The notes beneath the pieces are model-generated. The model ran no database searches, was not told the DNA's origin, and saw only the letters and a list, made by a program, of their open reading frames with translations. The position numbers were made by a program, and so were the translations under genes. Positions 11,976 to 25,617 of a stretch of DNA of 64,000 nt are shown one piece after another (within the stretch, counting starts at the first letter, position 1; the number at the start of each line of letters is the position of its first letter). This DNA comes from Ascaris suum (lineage: Eukaryota; Nematoda; Chromadorea; Rhabditida; Ascarididae): assembly GCA_013433145.1 (NCBI GenBank), contig CM024181.1:3100001-3164000 (forward strand), in the 5' to 3' direction.

Positions 11976-13847
11976 CTATGAAACGTCCTGTTCTTTACTT
12001 TGCTTGTTTGTTGCCAAAGTTGCAGTTGAATTCTTGAAAGCTTCGAAATTGCTGGCCGCCATTCCTCTTTCCTCTTGGGAGTCAAAGGGAGTAGAGATCA
12101 ATATGCAGATTTATGAAATGTGGATTATATAGAGCAGCTAAGCAACAAAGCAGTGGTGTGGATTTCTACTGGTAAGTATTAATGGCCTAAATGTAGCAAC
12201 TGTGGAATTTGTAAATCCTAAGTGGTGCATTTTTATGCCATCAATTACCAGCCAGTTATAAGTTGTATCGTAAACTGCTTCTCTTGTTCATTCTCAGAAA
12301 TAATCTCAATGTTGCTAATGCTATCATGTTCATATTTATTTATTAAATAGAAAATCAGAATCGATGTTGGAATTTCTGTATGCGTTTTAATCGCTCTATC
12401 AGAACATTTCTAGCATATTTAGCTGTAATTGTTATTGAATATCAGCCGTGTCGATGTGACCTACACCAGATGCAAGTACCGATCAGTACGTATCCTTTCA
12501 TTATCCCCTTCTCAAATTTGTGTGACCGGTACGACAACTAACCAGCATCAATTTTATAATGGCCATTATTATGCGTCTTTTCAACTGCATATTATTTAGC
12601 CTCAGATCCACAGGTATATTTGCTTACAACTCCCTCCTTCCGCCCGTTCTTTTGATTACTTCCATACCTCCCGATCTAGTCACAATTGTCATGCGATATT
12701 AGCATTCAGCTGGGAGGTTCTCTAAAATATTTTTCAGTCCATGATCGGGTGGACCCCTCATGTCGGAATAATTTTCGCATAGAAACATTGGAGGTAATGG
12801 GTAAATATAATGGCTTGTAAGAATCCAACGTGTGCAAACTGCATCGTGGATATATCTCACGTTAGATTAGCGCAAAAGTATCCTAATATCACTACAAATA
12901 TGCGCAGATTAACCGCGAATTTCTCAGCGCAAACATCCTCTTTTGTCCTCAAAAGGGACATCGTGCGGACACATCAAACAATAAAAACGTTTACAGCAAC
13001 TACAAAAAGTTGAAGCATGCAATATGTCCAACTTTAAGCGACGTTAAGGTAGTGACAGCCACCTTAAGAAAGGCGGAAGTACTTCTACTTGCCAAACATT
13101 CACCGACGATAGGATAATCGTCGCTCACCTCAAACAAATGGAAGCAAAGAATTGCGCACTTGAAATTAAAAGAAAAACGGAAGCGGTCCATTTCATACAT
13201 GAAACAATCAGCACACATTCTATATATAATATCACGTGTATAACATGAACACTGAGAATGTAAGACACAATATAGAGAATTGCTTCGAGAAAATTTCTGA
13301 CATAGAACTCCTCTCGAAGTAAATAAATGAGGGAAGTTAAAGAATTCAACAGGGATGAATATTTGCGTTGCTGCATCAGTACCGATCCCCATCCACACAA
13401 CTCTTCCCCTCATCCGTCTACAATTCAGTACAAAAAGGTGGTTCTGGAATTTTTTACCTGTGTCTACCATTCAGCATAAAAGGTTGGTTGTGGAAGTACG
13501 ATCGAAGATCAAACAACAACCAACTTATCGAACCTAGCTCAAAAATAAATGGGAAATACATATAATAGTTTTTACAAAATGCCATCAAAAAGTGGAAAAC
13601 CGCAGCGGCAAATAAAAATAAGAAATCATTTCAGTGAAGTTCGTCGTGAACAATAAATGTAAAACTGCGTCAATCTCTCCCGCTAACTTCACGTCCCTAT
13701 CAGTGCTTGATACAATGTGTTACTGTACAAGTGAAACATTCCAGAAAGATGTAACACATCGACAACGACTGATTTGCGAGTCCTTATTTGTAATAATTCT
13801 ACAGCTCAACAGTAATGTTGTTCATTACATCAGGACTCATATTCTAC
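11976..13847. other. Unresolved stretch, possible short minus-strand exons
   Basis: Several short minus-strand segments read well between plausible splice sites, for example a segment ending near 13050 that contains SDDYPIVGECLASR. None could be chained in frame to the exons at 11515-11975. A small perfect hairpin (ttaaggt..accttaa) lies at about 13043-13068. I do not call a gene here. Confidence 0.3.
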
Positions 13848-14514
13848 ATGACCCTTCAAATCCTCGAACAGGCACAAATCCGAAATGGCAACCGCCATCT
13901 GGATGGGTAGGGGGGAGAGAAGGGAATGCCACCTCATACTCAGGAATTGCCCTCTTTAAAAATTCAAATTTGCACATGAACACTGTTATTTAGGTGCGGC
14001 GTTAAACACACCAACAGTATCTCTAAACGTCTATATCAGTGGAGTTGAAATGAAAGCAGCAAAAAACTCAACAACTCCCCAAGACAACTGCGTCATATAA
14101 GGTTCCATAAACATCAAAGCAACTGCGAATTCAGATGCTCTCGTTTGAAACATAGCTATCAAAACCACACAGCTAAGAGGGATGTGCAAAGAGATTTCGT
14201 TGAAAGGAGAGTCAGGAGTGCTGAAGGGAACAAGAAGTCTATCGAATAAATAGCCATGAGAGTTGAGAGGAAGAAACTTCCCCTTGAATATGCTCTTGTG
14301 TGCGCCTTTCAGAAAACTTTAACTTTTTCCTTGAAGGGCCTCACGACTACAAACGTCCCTTTCCTCTTGCTTGAACGAGCAACAGAGGCCCCTCCCTTTT
14401 GATCATAACCCCTTTTTCCAAGAGCGTCAAAAAATAGAAGCTTATTGGGTTCTAATCGAGTGAATGTGATAAACTCGAAATCTCCGTTGTCACCTTTTTC
14501 CACAATCTTGCAAA
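13848..14514 (-). CDS. Possible exons of an unrecognised minus-strand gene
   Basis: Three minus-strand blocks look coding. The first runs 14514 to 14345: acceptor ctttcttag, 56 codons, donor gtgagg, with KIVEKGDNGDFEF. The second runs from about 14305 to 14073: 77 open codons, then donor gttgag, with FLPLNSHGYLFDRLL and ALMFMEPYMTQLSWGV. The third runs 13953 to 13848: acceptor tttaaag, 35 codons, donor gtagaa. Blocks one and two do not join in phase, so either an exon is missing or there is a frameshift. They lie about 100 bp downstream of the LIN-9 stop on the same strand and could belong to the gene ending at 11515. Support is open frame plus splice-like borders only. Confidence 0.3.
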
Positions 14515-14612
14515 CTAAGAAAGCGATCGAAGCGTCCTCTCACCACTATTACTTCAATCTCTAAGCTTGAGCGTGAGATTTTTACTGATTTGAACAACAC
14601 TTCGTTGCACAC

Positions 14613-17600
14613 TTAAAAAGCGCCACTGTTAAGCATCATGTTATGCACATGTTTCATATGCACTTCTACGTAATCTTGGAAGGCGGCTGCATTCGAGGCG
14701 AACACTTGTTTACGGATATCGGCGATTGATTCTGATAGAGTGCTTAGATCCAAAGCTGTGCACCGCTGTTGTCCCAAAGAACGCACCTGGAATATACGAA
14801 TTTCTGCACATGATCAATCCACAACAAATTTTATGGACTATTATCGTTGCCAGCAATGATGTAACTCCTAATGATAAGTTTTGATCCAGAGCATTTCCTA
14901 GTTCAGCTATTGGACACTGATGTGGTTTTCCGTAAAAATGCATATACCATTTAGTAATAGCCTCCTTCTGTACCGTTTATTATATCACAAAAAACCCCAC
15001 AAATCGGATCGTGTGCCCGTGAAGTTTTAAGTCAGAAATTCAGTTGATATGTCAATCTCATAGAATCCTTTCTTACATTACCACATTTTATGAAAGTCAT
15101 TGACACTGATATAGTTTCCCGTGAACATGCCCAAATCACTCAATAATAGCCTTTTTGGAAATAAAACACTAGATCGTGACAAAAAGTAACTACACAGTTA
15201 AAATCAGAGAGGACAGGTTTCGCGCACTAGGACCCCATATCACAGTCTCGCCTACAGCCTCACTTGGTCTTGTCCCCCCACCCTTCCCCCCTCATTACTT
15301 CCCTACTGTTAAAAACCACATAACAAGACGTACCTGTAGAAGAAGAGCAGTGAGTGAAGTGATCAAATCGAGCACATGCTTACTGCGAACATTGAGCCCA
15401 TTGTTGCAGTGCTTCACAATTTGCACCGCATGCGTATGACAAAGCTTACGTAGCGCTTCTGGACGCACGGTTAATGGAACCTTCAACATGAGAATAATGT
15501 CCCAAGTAACGAAACAATATTTAAATAAAATAAGATAAAAATAAGCATTTAAAAATAAACACATTAAAAAATAATGGAACTAATGAAAGGAGAGACTTCT
15601 TATAATGAGATGCTGTAAACATGTAACATTATATGCAACTCGAGTAGTCAAGCTTCCCATATTAAACAAAGTAACGAATGATAAAGAAAGATTTTATCGG
15701 TAAAAGCTATCATTACATATCAAAGAAGCGTCGCATCATCCCAACTACCAAAAAACTCACTCATAAAACGAAAATTCTCGTAGGAAACTCGCAAACATGA
15801 CAAAACGATTACCTCAGTAAGTTGTGGTAATAGCTGGGCATTATACTCGTTAACTCCATTTAAATAGGACTGCATCTGCTTATTCAACGTCTCTATATCG
15901 ACCACCAATTGTGCGTACTTCTCCTGCAACGCCATCGCATTCCGAACACGGCAAACAGTCACTGTTGATAATAATAAATTCATATTAATGCACCAATAAT
16001 GGATGGAATTTGGTTAACAACTGTCGCATCGGAATTAGGGCTGGGCAAGAGGATCGTATTGCAGGGTCGAGTGACGGAGAAGTGAGAGAGCAAGCATTGT
16101 GCACCTGCACCTTCACAGAGCTCACACCACAGTCAATCGGAGACTACACCGTAGACTGTAGTTGTCTGTATTTCACAATTTCAAAAAGACCCAACTGTTA
16201 GCACACTGAACCAATCGATCACCGATCCAATAATGCGCACAGTTTCGAAAACACCAGGCTTCTTAAACGATTTCGGTATCCTCGAAGATGTCCTAACACA
16301 ACAATAGGGGTGTTGTTTCATCACTATACAATATGATGTATTATACAATTTCACCATTTCATAGGAATTTTAATGCACTATATCAATATTTTGTGGATCG
16401 TACATCATTTATATCAACATCAGTTTAATATGAAAACGTCTATAAAACTGTGCCTTAATAGGACGGTTAAGCAAGAAGTTCGAGACATAAATGCATTTGT
16501 CTACCATTCATTCTTGATCAAAATTTGCCGATGCTCTTACGATAGAGATTCAAAGAAAAAGCTTCTTATTCGGTCACTCATGAAAGTTGCTAAAAATATT
16601 GGAAATTTCATAGCCTAAACCCTTCTCACCAAAAATTACAACGATAAAATGCATTCCTTATAAGGATTCACAACCAAAAAGATGAGCTCCACCTCTATAT
16701 AAGAAAAAACCGGCAAGCACCCAGCCAATTAGACAAGGACAAGCAGGGAAAGTAAACTTTCAACTTCAGCTTACAATCCTTAGAAGCCAACTAATCCTCA
16801 GAAATGCACCAGAATGACGGAACACCTCGAATGGGCTCATTATTATGGTCAAATATTATGCTTTGTTTTCTTCTTAATACAACTATTTAAATGTCTTCTT
16901 GGAATTTCCTCACCTAGCCTCACCTATATGAAACATCACTCGCTTCCAGCACCAATCATACCCGCAGAGAGAGGTATCCATATTCTCATATCCGCTCTGA
17001 TTAGGAAAAATATTTAGAAAGTACAAACCTGAAATGCGTACGGATATGAATCCGATAGGAGATTCATTTTTTCTGCTTCGGTATTCAACTCGGCGAGTTG
17101 TCTCACCATGGCACGTTTGATCTCAATCAGCTTCGCCAATTTTACCAATATTACAAGCATTCGTACTGGAAAGTTGCCGACTTTTTCATCACGAACTGAA
17201 AATCAGAATCCATTACTTGCAGCAATAGTACGGAAAAAGCTTGCATTATGGGCGCTCCAGAGAAGCTCATAATATAAGCCCCAGAAAAGTTGCTTCATAA
17301 AACTATTAAATCCTTTAAGAAATTATAAATCAAAATCAAAATGAATGCAGCGAAGATTCCCCAAATCGAAATACCGTTCGTCTCCCTCTCCTCCTTGCAG
17401 CAGTTCTCTTTTTGCAAGAAAACGTGATCGATTGGGTTCGGGGGGAAAAATGAGAAAAACGAACGGACCATACTGAAATCAAATCATGACCTAATATCCA
17501 GGCCGACCATTAATGCTGGCGAAAAGTTTTTACTACGCATTTCTATAAAACACTAGTATTTAAGAAGCGTTGTGTAATTGAAGGAGGGAGAGAGGTAGGA

Positions 17601-20600
17601 GGTGGAAATGAATTTCAACTTGAGCGCCGACCCATAAAGGTGCCCAGGGTGGGGAGCTGACACCTTTATGCAAACTTTTCAAGTACCCCAAAGCAAGACT
17701 TATTATACTCGTCTACGAATACTTGACCTTAATTATAATAAACAAACAGGTCTTAAACCCACTGTTTACCAAGATTCCAAGACTGAAAGAGAAGTAACAA
17801 CCAATAGAAGAAATTTAAAAAAAAACTAACTGCTAATCGGGAGCCTTCGACCAGCCGACATACGCTGCGGAGCCGACATCAGCGGATCACCTCTGATCAG
17901 AGACGATTCACCACCAAGACGAGGTGCAGAGATGAAGTGCTGCACACTAGGCCCTAGTTTCATCAATGAGCTTGGCATTGCTGCTCTATTCTGCTCCAAG
18001 AAATAAGTCAACGTCAGCAGTTCCTCCTGAAAACAAAACATTTCCTCTTCACACAGACTTCATATCAGTCGAGATTCAACGCCGTTAATACCACGTTCTC
18101 TGGAATAAAGTTAGAGTCGGATCTGAAATCCTGGGTGGCAGCAGTCTGCAGTTCTATCGGTAACCGGCTCATCTCTCCAAAAGAAGCTGGGAAGACGTTT
18201 AAATTTTTGTGCAAAATAAGTTTTACAAGTCGTCGCTGCTTTATTCTATCACTTCCAAAAACCGGAGCTACATTAGATCTTGAAGAACATGATCAGATAT
18301 TTGGAAAGACATGAGGATTCAGCCGAAAAATACCTTCTGCTCAGACATGACTTCAGAATCCTTAATGATCATTGGTGGAATCATCTCCTCTTTGTCAAAT
18401 ACCACTCGATAAGAATCTGGCAACACCGCATCGATAGTGCCCGCATAGATCCCATCTTTAGGTTGCCGTACACGAGCGTAGATCTTAGCGCCGACCACAA
18501 GTGGACGAGGCAACCGTAGTGGCAGATCCATCGCATCCGGTGGCAACGTCACCACACTACCTTCATAGATTTGTCGAATCTTCGCCCTTAAAAACGTAGA
18601 ATAGAACCTCCGGCGATGTCAACTTTCGGCAAGATAAAAAAGGGAAACATGCGAATGCTTCAACAACAAAAGATTCTCTCGTAGCAATGGATATATTCCC
18701 TTCAAAATCCCAACGGTTTTCTTTCAATCCCAAAAACCTATGAAGGACAATAAGACGTGCCATCCGCATAAGTCACTCCCTCACCGGAATGATCCCTAAT
18801 CCCCCTTCCCTCACTCGTTCCTCCCCCGCCCCCTCCCCCATAACTCCCTCAATCCACATTCCCTGAGAGATGACAAACTGGGAGCAAAGTCCTTCAAGGA
18901 ACCCAATGTGTGATTTAGAAAGCATTTCGACCTACACTCTCGTTTGCAGTGTTTACACAGCTTCATTGAACATCTCGGCACACTTCCCAATTTCAAGCGA
19001 ATTTACCCGCAACAAGCTCTCACAGGAATTACCTTTTGATCTCAAGAGCTGCACGCTCTTCATTGAGAAAGGCTTGTGAGCATCGTCGCGGTTTTCCGAT
19101 CAGTCGACGAATTGTTCTCCACTCAGGTCGACGTAGCATCGTACATCGTAGATTTGGGAATGACTCACGCAAAAGTTGCATAAACTCGTTATCGCCCAAG
19201 AATAACTGCTGATCCACACCCGAATAGAAGAATTCACAGTATACCCAACGACGAGCCTACAAATCTCTTTTATACCGTATAAAGCCCAAATTAATCCTCG
19301 TCCATAACTCCCTCGCTTCTCTGATAGAAACTTTCTTGGAATAGTGGAAGGCTCATTAGCCTCATAGGTCTTATTCGAGGGTATACCCATATAAATCAGC
19401 AAACAGCAAAGCAATATACGAGAGACAGCAGCTGAACTGTGAACAGAGCCACCACATTCAATCAGCGGTTGCTAATGAAGATTCAAAAAGCAAATTCAAG
19501 GTGTGGCTTTAGCAGCTGTCCGGAGCACGCAGTGATTCTCCGATTATGCCCAAGCAAACCCATCTCAAATACAAGGGCAGGGGATGCCCATGAGGAGAAT
19601 TAATTTTGAATAGCATAGCCATTATTAAATTGATAATTTCATCAGAATGGCCGCAGATGCACTACAACTAATCGCCTAAAACGGAAAGGGAAAAACTGGG
19701 GCAGGTATTAGAACGCAGAATGGGGTACACCTGCACTTCCCACCGTATTTCATCTCTGCGGATAAAGAAGAAGGGGGAAAAGAGTATGGAGGCGTCCCAA
19801 TTCTTTAGAAAATCCTGAGGCAGCGAGAAACGAGATTGGCACCGACTATTGCAGTTGTTAGATACTGCATGGGACCATTGTACTCCTTAGTGCGAAAATT
19901 TCTTCTTGAATAGTAATTGAACACTGAACAATACAGCCTAAGAAATAAAATAAATAAACAAGTAAAAGGCGGAATAAATAAATGGTTGCATGTTTACCTC
20001 CCTAACTTCAAAGACCTAAAATTAATCGAGACGATGTGTGACCCACATATCACAAAAATTTGCATACACCAACAACAGATGAAATTCACGAAAGTTTTTA
20101 TGAGAATTAATAGTCGTTTTTTGAAATGCACCTAAACGTATGAACAGAACGCACTGACAGGTATGCGCAACACTCTGCTTAGCATTGAAAACCGCTCTTA
20201 AGTAATACAGCACAGCTAAGCAAGTAAAATGAGAAACAAAAATCGCAAACAGATGCGAACTTATGCTATCCGGGTAAGCATTTATCTATTACGCTATCTC
20301 CTCAATCCTCAACTCTCTTCTTCAATTTTTTCATGCTTACTTAATGTACTCTTTTACCTTTGGTAATTTTAGGACATTTTTGAGTCGGCGTAAGTTTTCC
20401 TTAAGTGAGTCACTGAGATCCGCCTGAGCTGGACGTCCTCGAGCTATACGTCTCGGAGGCAAATGAGTCGATACTTCACGTCCGGATGCCTCTTGGGAGG
20501 TCTCTCGAGAACTCTGAAAAGCACTATCAATTATACGCTAATCAGCATGCAAAATTTTTTGCTAATTCAGTTATACTTTGATAGTTTTAAAAAAATCAAT

Positions 20601-22216
20601 TAGCACAAAACGAAACGTCAACAACTAATCGAGTTACGCTGCAATTACATGACACAATTAAATGAGACGGCGTATTATTTTGCGATGATATTCTCCGATA
20701 TTACATAAACGGGCTAAACGAAGTTCCCGACAGTTCATTGGGGAGAGAGGGGAGGGTTACTCGACAGAAATTTTAAATGAAGAATTCATAAACGCCCCAA
20801 ACAAAACGGACACCTCGAAAAGGTTGAAAATGCTTCCACGAGCATCTCGCTTACATTCAACGTTGAGACTGCACCTTTCCAATAACTTTCCTTATAAAAT
20901 ATGTGGTGGCACACGGTTGGCCATCAAGTTACAAGTGAATTTTCGAACGCATTGAACGAAGTCACAATTAGCGCGTTAAGGAGTAGCCGGATGTGTGTTG
21001 CAATGTTGCCTGCTTGAGATAACAGAATTTTTTTGATTGCCAGGGAAAACTATTACGAATAACTACCTGCAAGACTGTCCTTGTTATTAATACAAAAAGA
21101 ACGAATAAATAAAAGAGAAGATGCATTTCACATACAGATGGCGGATGCGATATAGACGTCTGTGAATGTAATTTGATGAACGCAACACGTTTGGTGTTGC
21201 CCGAGGAATTGCTCTCTGTATCATCGTCCATCTGCAATACCGTATGCGGTGATGCATTTGCTGCTGGCGCATTCGTTCGCTTCACCGGCGAATTGCCACG
21301 TCGAGCACTATAATACATAAACATTCGTCTCCTCACCTTTACTCTAAAAACCTTAGTTTGGAACACCTAAAGATGGTACAAGTTAGATCGTTACCGCGAT
21401 TTCTCGAACTTCAAGTTGGAAATATCATTCAAGAAGAAAAACCCATTAGGGCGGGCGGAATGCTCACCTCAGGCCGTCAACACGCACGCTTCTTTATTAC
21501 TATTATAGAAATTTCTTACAACTTTTCGTCGGCAAAGTTTTCCTCTCAATACTTCAGCGAGATAAAAAGTGGTTTGTCGTCTGCAACCCACAGGATTCAT
21601 GTCATCGAAAATAACGGAACAAAAAGTTACACTTGAAACTGCAATTTCATGAGGCCAATCTCTTTTTAAGCAGCATATCGCCGCTAATGTCCTGTGTGTG
21701 GCACTTTTTGCTGTAAAAACATCAGATCGGTTTCAACGTTGCATCGAAATGGGTTTTCGAAAACCGGAATCGTGACTCTGAAAGAGCAACGTAATTTCCT
21801 GATTCGTAACCCTGAATTCTGACTCAATCCTAGCACAAATCTATGCAATCAAAGCAATGCCGCAACTTCAGAAACAGCCGAAATTCGGAGAGACGGGAAT
21901 TCGATGACAGTAAAATACGACTGCATTTTCCACCTCCCGATTTTTGAAGAGGAATCGGAAGTTTACACCTAGATACATAGAGAAGAGTGACGGTAAAGCA
22001 TTTTGAGTGCTGCACCTGCCAAATTACCTACCGTCTTGTTCGAAGAGGTGAACGTTTCTCATCGAGCGGTTCGTCAGCGTTCACATAATCTCTGTACCGC
22101 GACGGCATCTTCGAATGATCACGCAAACTATACGGTGAGGCCGTTTCATTGACTGAATTCATCGCTCGTCGTCCTCCTTGCAGCGCTCCTCTTGTGCTAC
22201 CATCATCGTCGCCCAT
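14613..22216 (-). CDS. lin-9: LIN-9 / Mip130, DREAM-MuvB complex subunit, ten exons, 594 aa
   Basis: Exons in transcript order: 22216-22032, 21307-21136, 20513-20358, 19256-19033, 18586-18334, 18026-17831, 17195-17029, 15923-15813, 15480-15334, 14786-14613. All phases agree and the total is 1785 nt. The DIRP domain starts near residue 160 and runs about 100 aa. Its landmarks are KNVLKLPK, RRWVYCEFFYSG, DNEFMQLLRESFPNLR, EWRTIRRLIGKPRRC and FLNEERAALEIKR. Then come LVVGAKIYARVR with a Tudor-like strand block (DSYRVVFDKEEM), the coiled-coil region LAELNTEAEKMNLL, ITSLTALLLQ, and a C-terminus matching human LIN9 (SESIADIRKQVF). LIN-9 is a core MuvB subunit, nuclear, acting with LIN-54, LIN-37, LIN-52 and LIN-53 to repress or activate cell-cycle and developmental genes. 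The N-terminal 160 residues are basic and Ser-rich and poorly conserved. The start at 22216 is the first in-frame ATG after a possible acceptor; an in-frame ATG 40 codons upstream is less likely. Confidence 0.93.
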
Positions 22217-22660
22217 TATTCTCGAGCAATGAATCGATGATGATACGTTCTGTTTCTGGAATGGGTACCACCTAAGATGTAAAGGTAACGGTGCAGCATC
22301 CCCTTTAACATTTATTCCGGATGCGATAATTATCACTGAGTTAACCTCAATGACGTAGCCAGGATGATTTGCAATTAACTCTCCCTAGAGCGTTCCAATA
22401 TTGATTCCAGTCATGAGCACTCCGGAGTGCGAAATAGACACCCGTCCCGTTCTTCTCCTCCTCGTCAGCCGCTTTTCGTTCGCATAGGATGTCCCTCTCA
22501 ATTTCCACAAACAGGTGGATGTTCGTTTATCAGTCGTAAACGCCACTATTAGAAATATTTCCCATTCGTTCATTTTTACAAATCTAAACGCATTTCGCGT
22601 TTTTCAGCGCTTTCTGACAATTTTTGAATTCATTTCGCTTATACATTTCCCTCATTTCCC

Positions 22661-23550
<890 letters not shown>

Positions 23551-24029
23551 GCACCTGCTACTGCTCTTGCTAGAGTATGACCAGAACTTATAAGTGCGAA
23601 ACTTCTTGCCGTTGACTTAGAATAATTCACGTGAGATGTGTGAAGTTGTTTGCAGACCTCAGGCAACTCGAACTTAACCTCACCTGTCGTAGATTACAGT
23701 TTATTCATGTCACATGCACCATAAATCACAGCCTCAATGTCCTTATCCCATTATCCTGAACGCGACTCTTATTCCACCTTACCTGCGTGGCCCAGGTGAT
23801 GTGTATTGTTTGATTATCGCATTCAAGTCGTGTTCGCTTGTGGCGCATATCGTCATGTTCAAATCAATACGAAACTCTCACATGGAAAAATGCATTCGCG
23901 CGCCAAATTCAAATATGCAATATTTGAGAGCGGAAAATCCATAAGCTAACGTTTACGTGTATTGTTGGAGGATTATTTTCATTGCTGTCTGCACAAATTT
24001 AAGGTGAATCGCGGAATCGTTTGGCGCAA

Positions 24030-25617
24030 ATGTCGGCCGGCGTATCTGGTGATCTCGTCGGTAAAGTTGAAATCGTAAGTTTCCTTCGTTGTATTACGAT
24101 TCAAATGAGCAAAATTGAATTATTTTACCCTCAAAGACTGTAATTATTTTAATATGTTTTGGTCACAATATACCTGGATAGGTTTTCGCACCTTCATGTT
24201 GTACGCGTACCTGCGACTGAAACTTCGTAAACTTGGTTGTTATTTCCGTCATTTAAGAGTTGTTTACATTGTTGTGTTTATTTCAGTTGAATCCAGAAGC
24301 GTTACAAAAGGATCCCACCAATCTCACGGTAATTTTACATGAAGAGGACCATACAATTGGAAACTCCCTTAAACATATTCTTTGTAAGATGTGAGTGATA
24401 TTTGCGCCTCTTTTTTTACAGCGAACTTTAATATAACTTTAACCAATCAAAAGGATGACTTTTATTGAAACATTTTAAGTATCGTATTTGCTTCGACTTG
24501 TCTCCCCCTCCCCCGCCCCTCCCCACCCTCCCCTTGAACGTAGGCCTCTTATTAGAGTGCCGTTAAAGATAGAAGTCCTCTTTCTGATTCAGTGACCGTT
24601 TAACTAGTGTTTGAGAGGAAAAATTTGTGCTGTTTAGTAATTCAAAAATCTCAGTTATTAAGCGCAAGAACTCTTTGATTTATACTATGTAAATTTGAGC
24701 CTCTTATGCAAACCTTATAAACATGTAAATAAAGAAGTTCGGCTATCCATCTATACAGCGTAAAAAGCAAAAAAAGAAAACTAACCTGGAGAAACATTTG
24801 CACCTCTCACAGTGGAAGTGCGCGCTCTCAGAACTGCAAAAAAATAGGTTATAACCGATGGCAGTGATTTCTTTCAAAATTCGATTTTTCCTCAAATCGA
24901 CTCGAATGAAAACTCGCCATCCCTACCTGTATTCCTTTATCAACCTTAATGATTACTTTAATTGCAATTCCTTTCGGTGATTATTCTTAGCGATTCTATT
25001 TTATATCTTTTATAGCACTGTAGTTTTACCTAAATTGATGATTTTCTCAGTAAAATAATTATTTAATTATTTCTATTTTCGAGATTATCCTTCATTTTGG
25101 GGGTTTCATTTCAGTTTTTTTTTCGATTAGAATGCTAATTTGCATATCCCTTAAATTTGAAAGGTTTTTAATAGATGAAATTGCATTAACCATGCTAAAT
25201 TTGACAGTCTAAAAAGCTCGTAATGCATATGTATTGTTCGTAATGGGCAATCTAGCTTTCTGATTTACCAACACTTCAAAATCGAACGTTTACATTTTAA
25301 TTGCGCGATAGCAGTGTTGATATGAAAACATTGGAAAACGGAGATGAACATTTGCCATTATTCATGACGCGTATTACGAGCTTTTTAGTTTCTCGACATC
25401 TTTAACGGCGCTGTGTTTTCTTGTTTTTAGGGCAGAAGTGGAGTTTTGTGGCTATAACGTACCGCATCCACTTGAAGATAAAATCTTAGTTCGTGTACAG
25501 ACACGGCAAGGTGTATCGGCGGCAAGCGTTCTTGTCGAAGCATTCGACCAACTTGAGCTTGTTTTTGCATCTATACGACAGAAATTTGAAAATGCTCTCG
25601 AAGAGTTTCACTCGTAA
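24030..25617 (+). CDS. rpac-19: DNA-directed RNA polymerases I and III subunit AC19 (RPAC2), three exons, 111 aa
   Basis: Exons 24030-24074, 24287-24390 and 25431-25617; phases fit and the sum is 336 nt. After a short N-terminus (MSAGVSGDLVGKVEI) comes the RPB11/AC19-type fold. It has the family hallmark HEEDHTIGNSLKHIL at the end of exon 2, then EVEFCGYNVPHPLEDKILVR in exon 3 and a long C-terminal helix (VEAFDQLELVFASIRQKFEN). AC19 pairs with AC40 to form the alpha-like assembly platform shared by RNA polymerases I and III, in nucleolus and nucleoplasm. The length is typical of the short animal forms. The second intron is just over 1 kb. In C. elegans its homologue (F58A4.9, from memory) is the neighbour of tbg-1, and the next gene here is gamma-tubulin. 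Confidence 0.92.

Noticed and set aside
13000..13470. Minus-strand frame of 156 codons with an ATG
   Set aside because: Cys- and Phe-rich with no domain-like pattern. Only short parts between splice-like sites look coding, so I do not call it as one gene.
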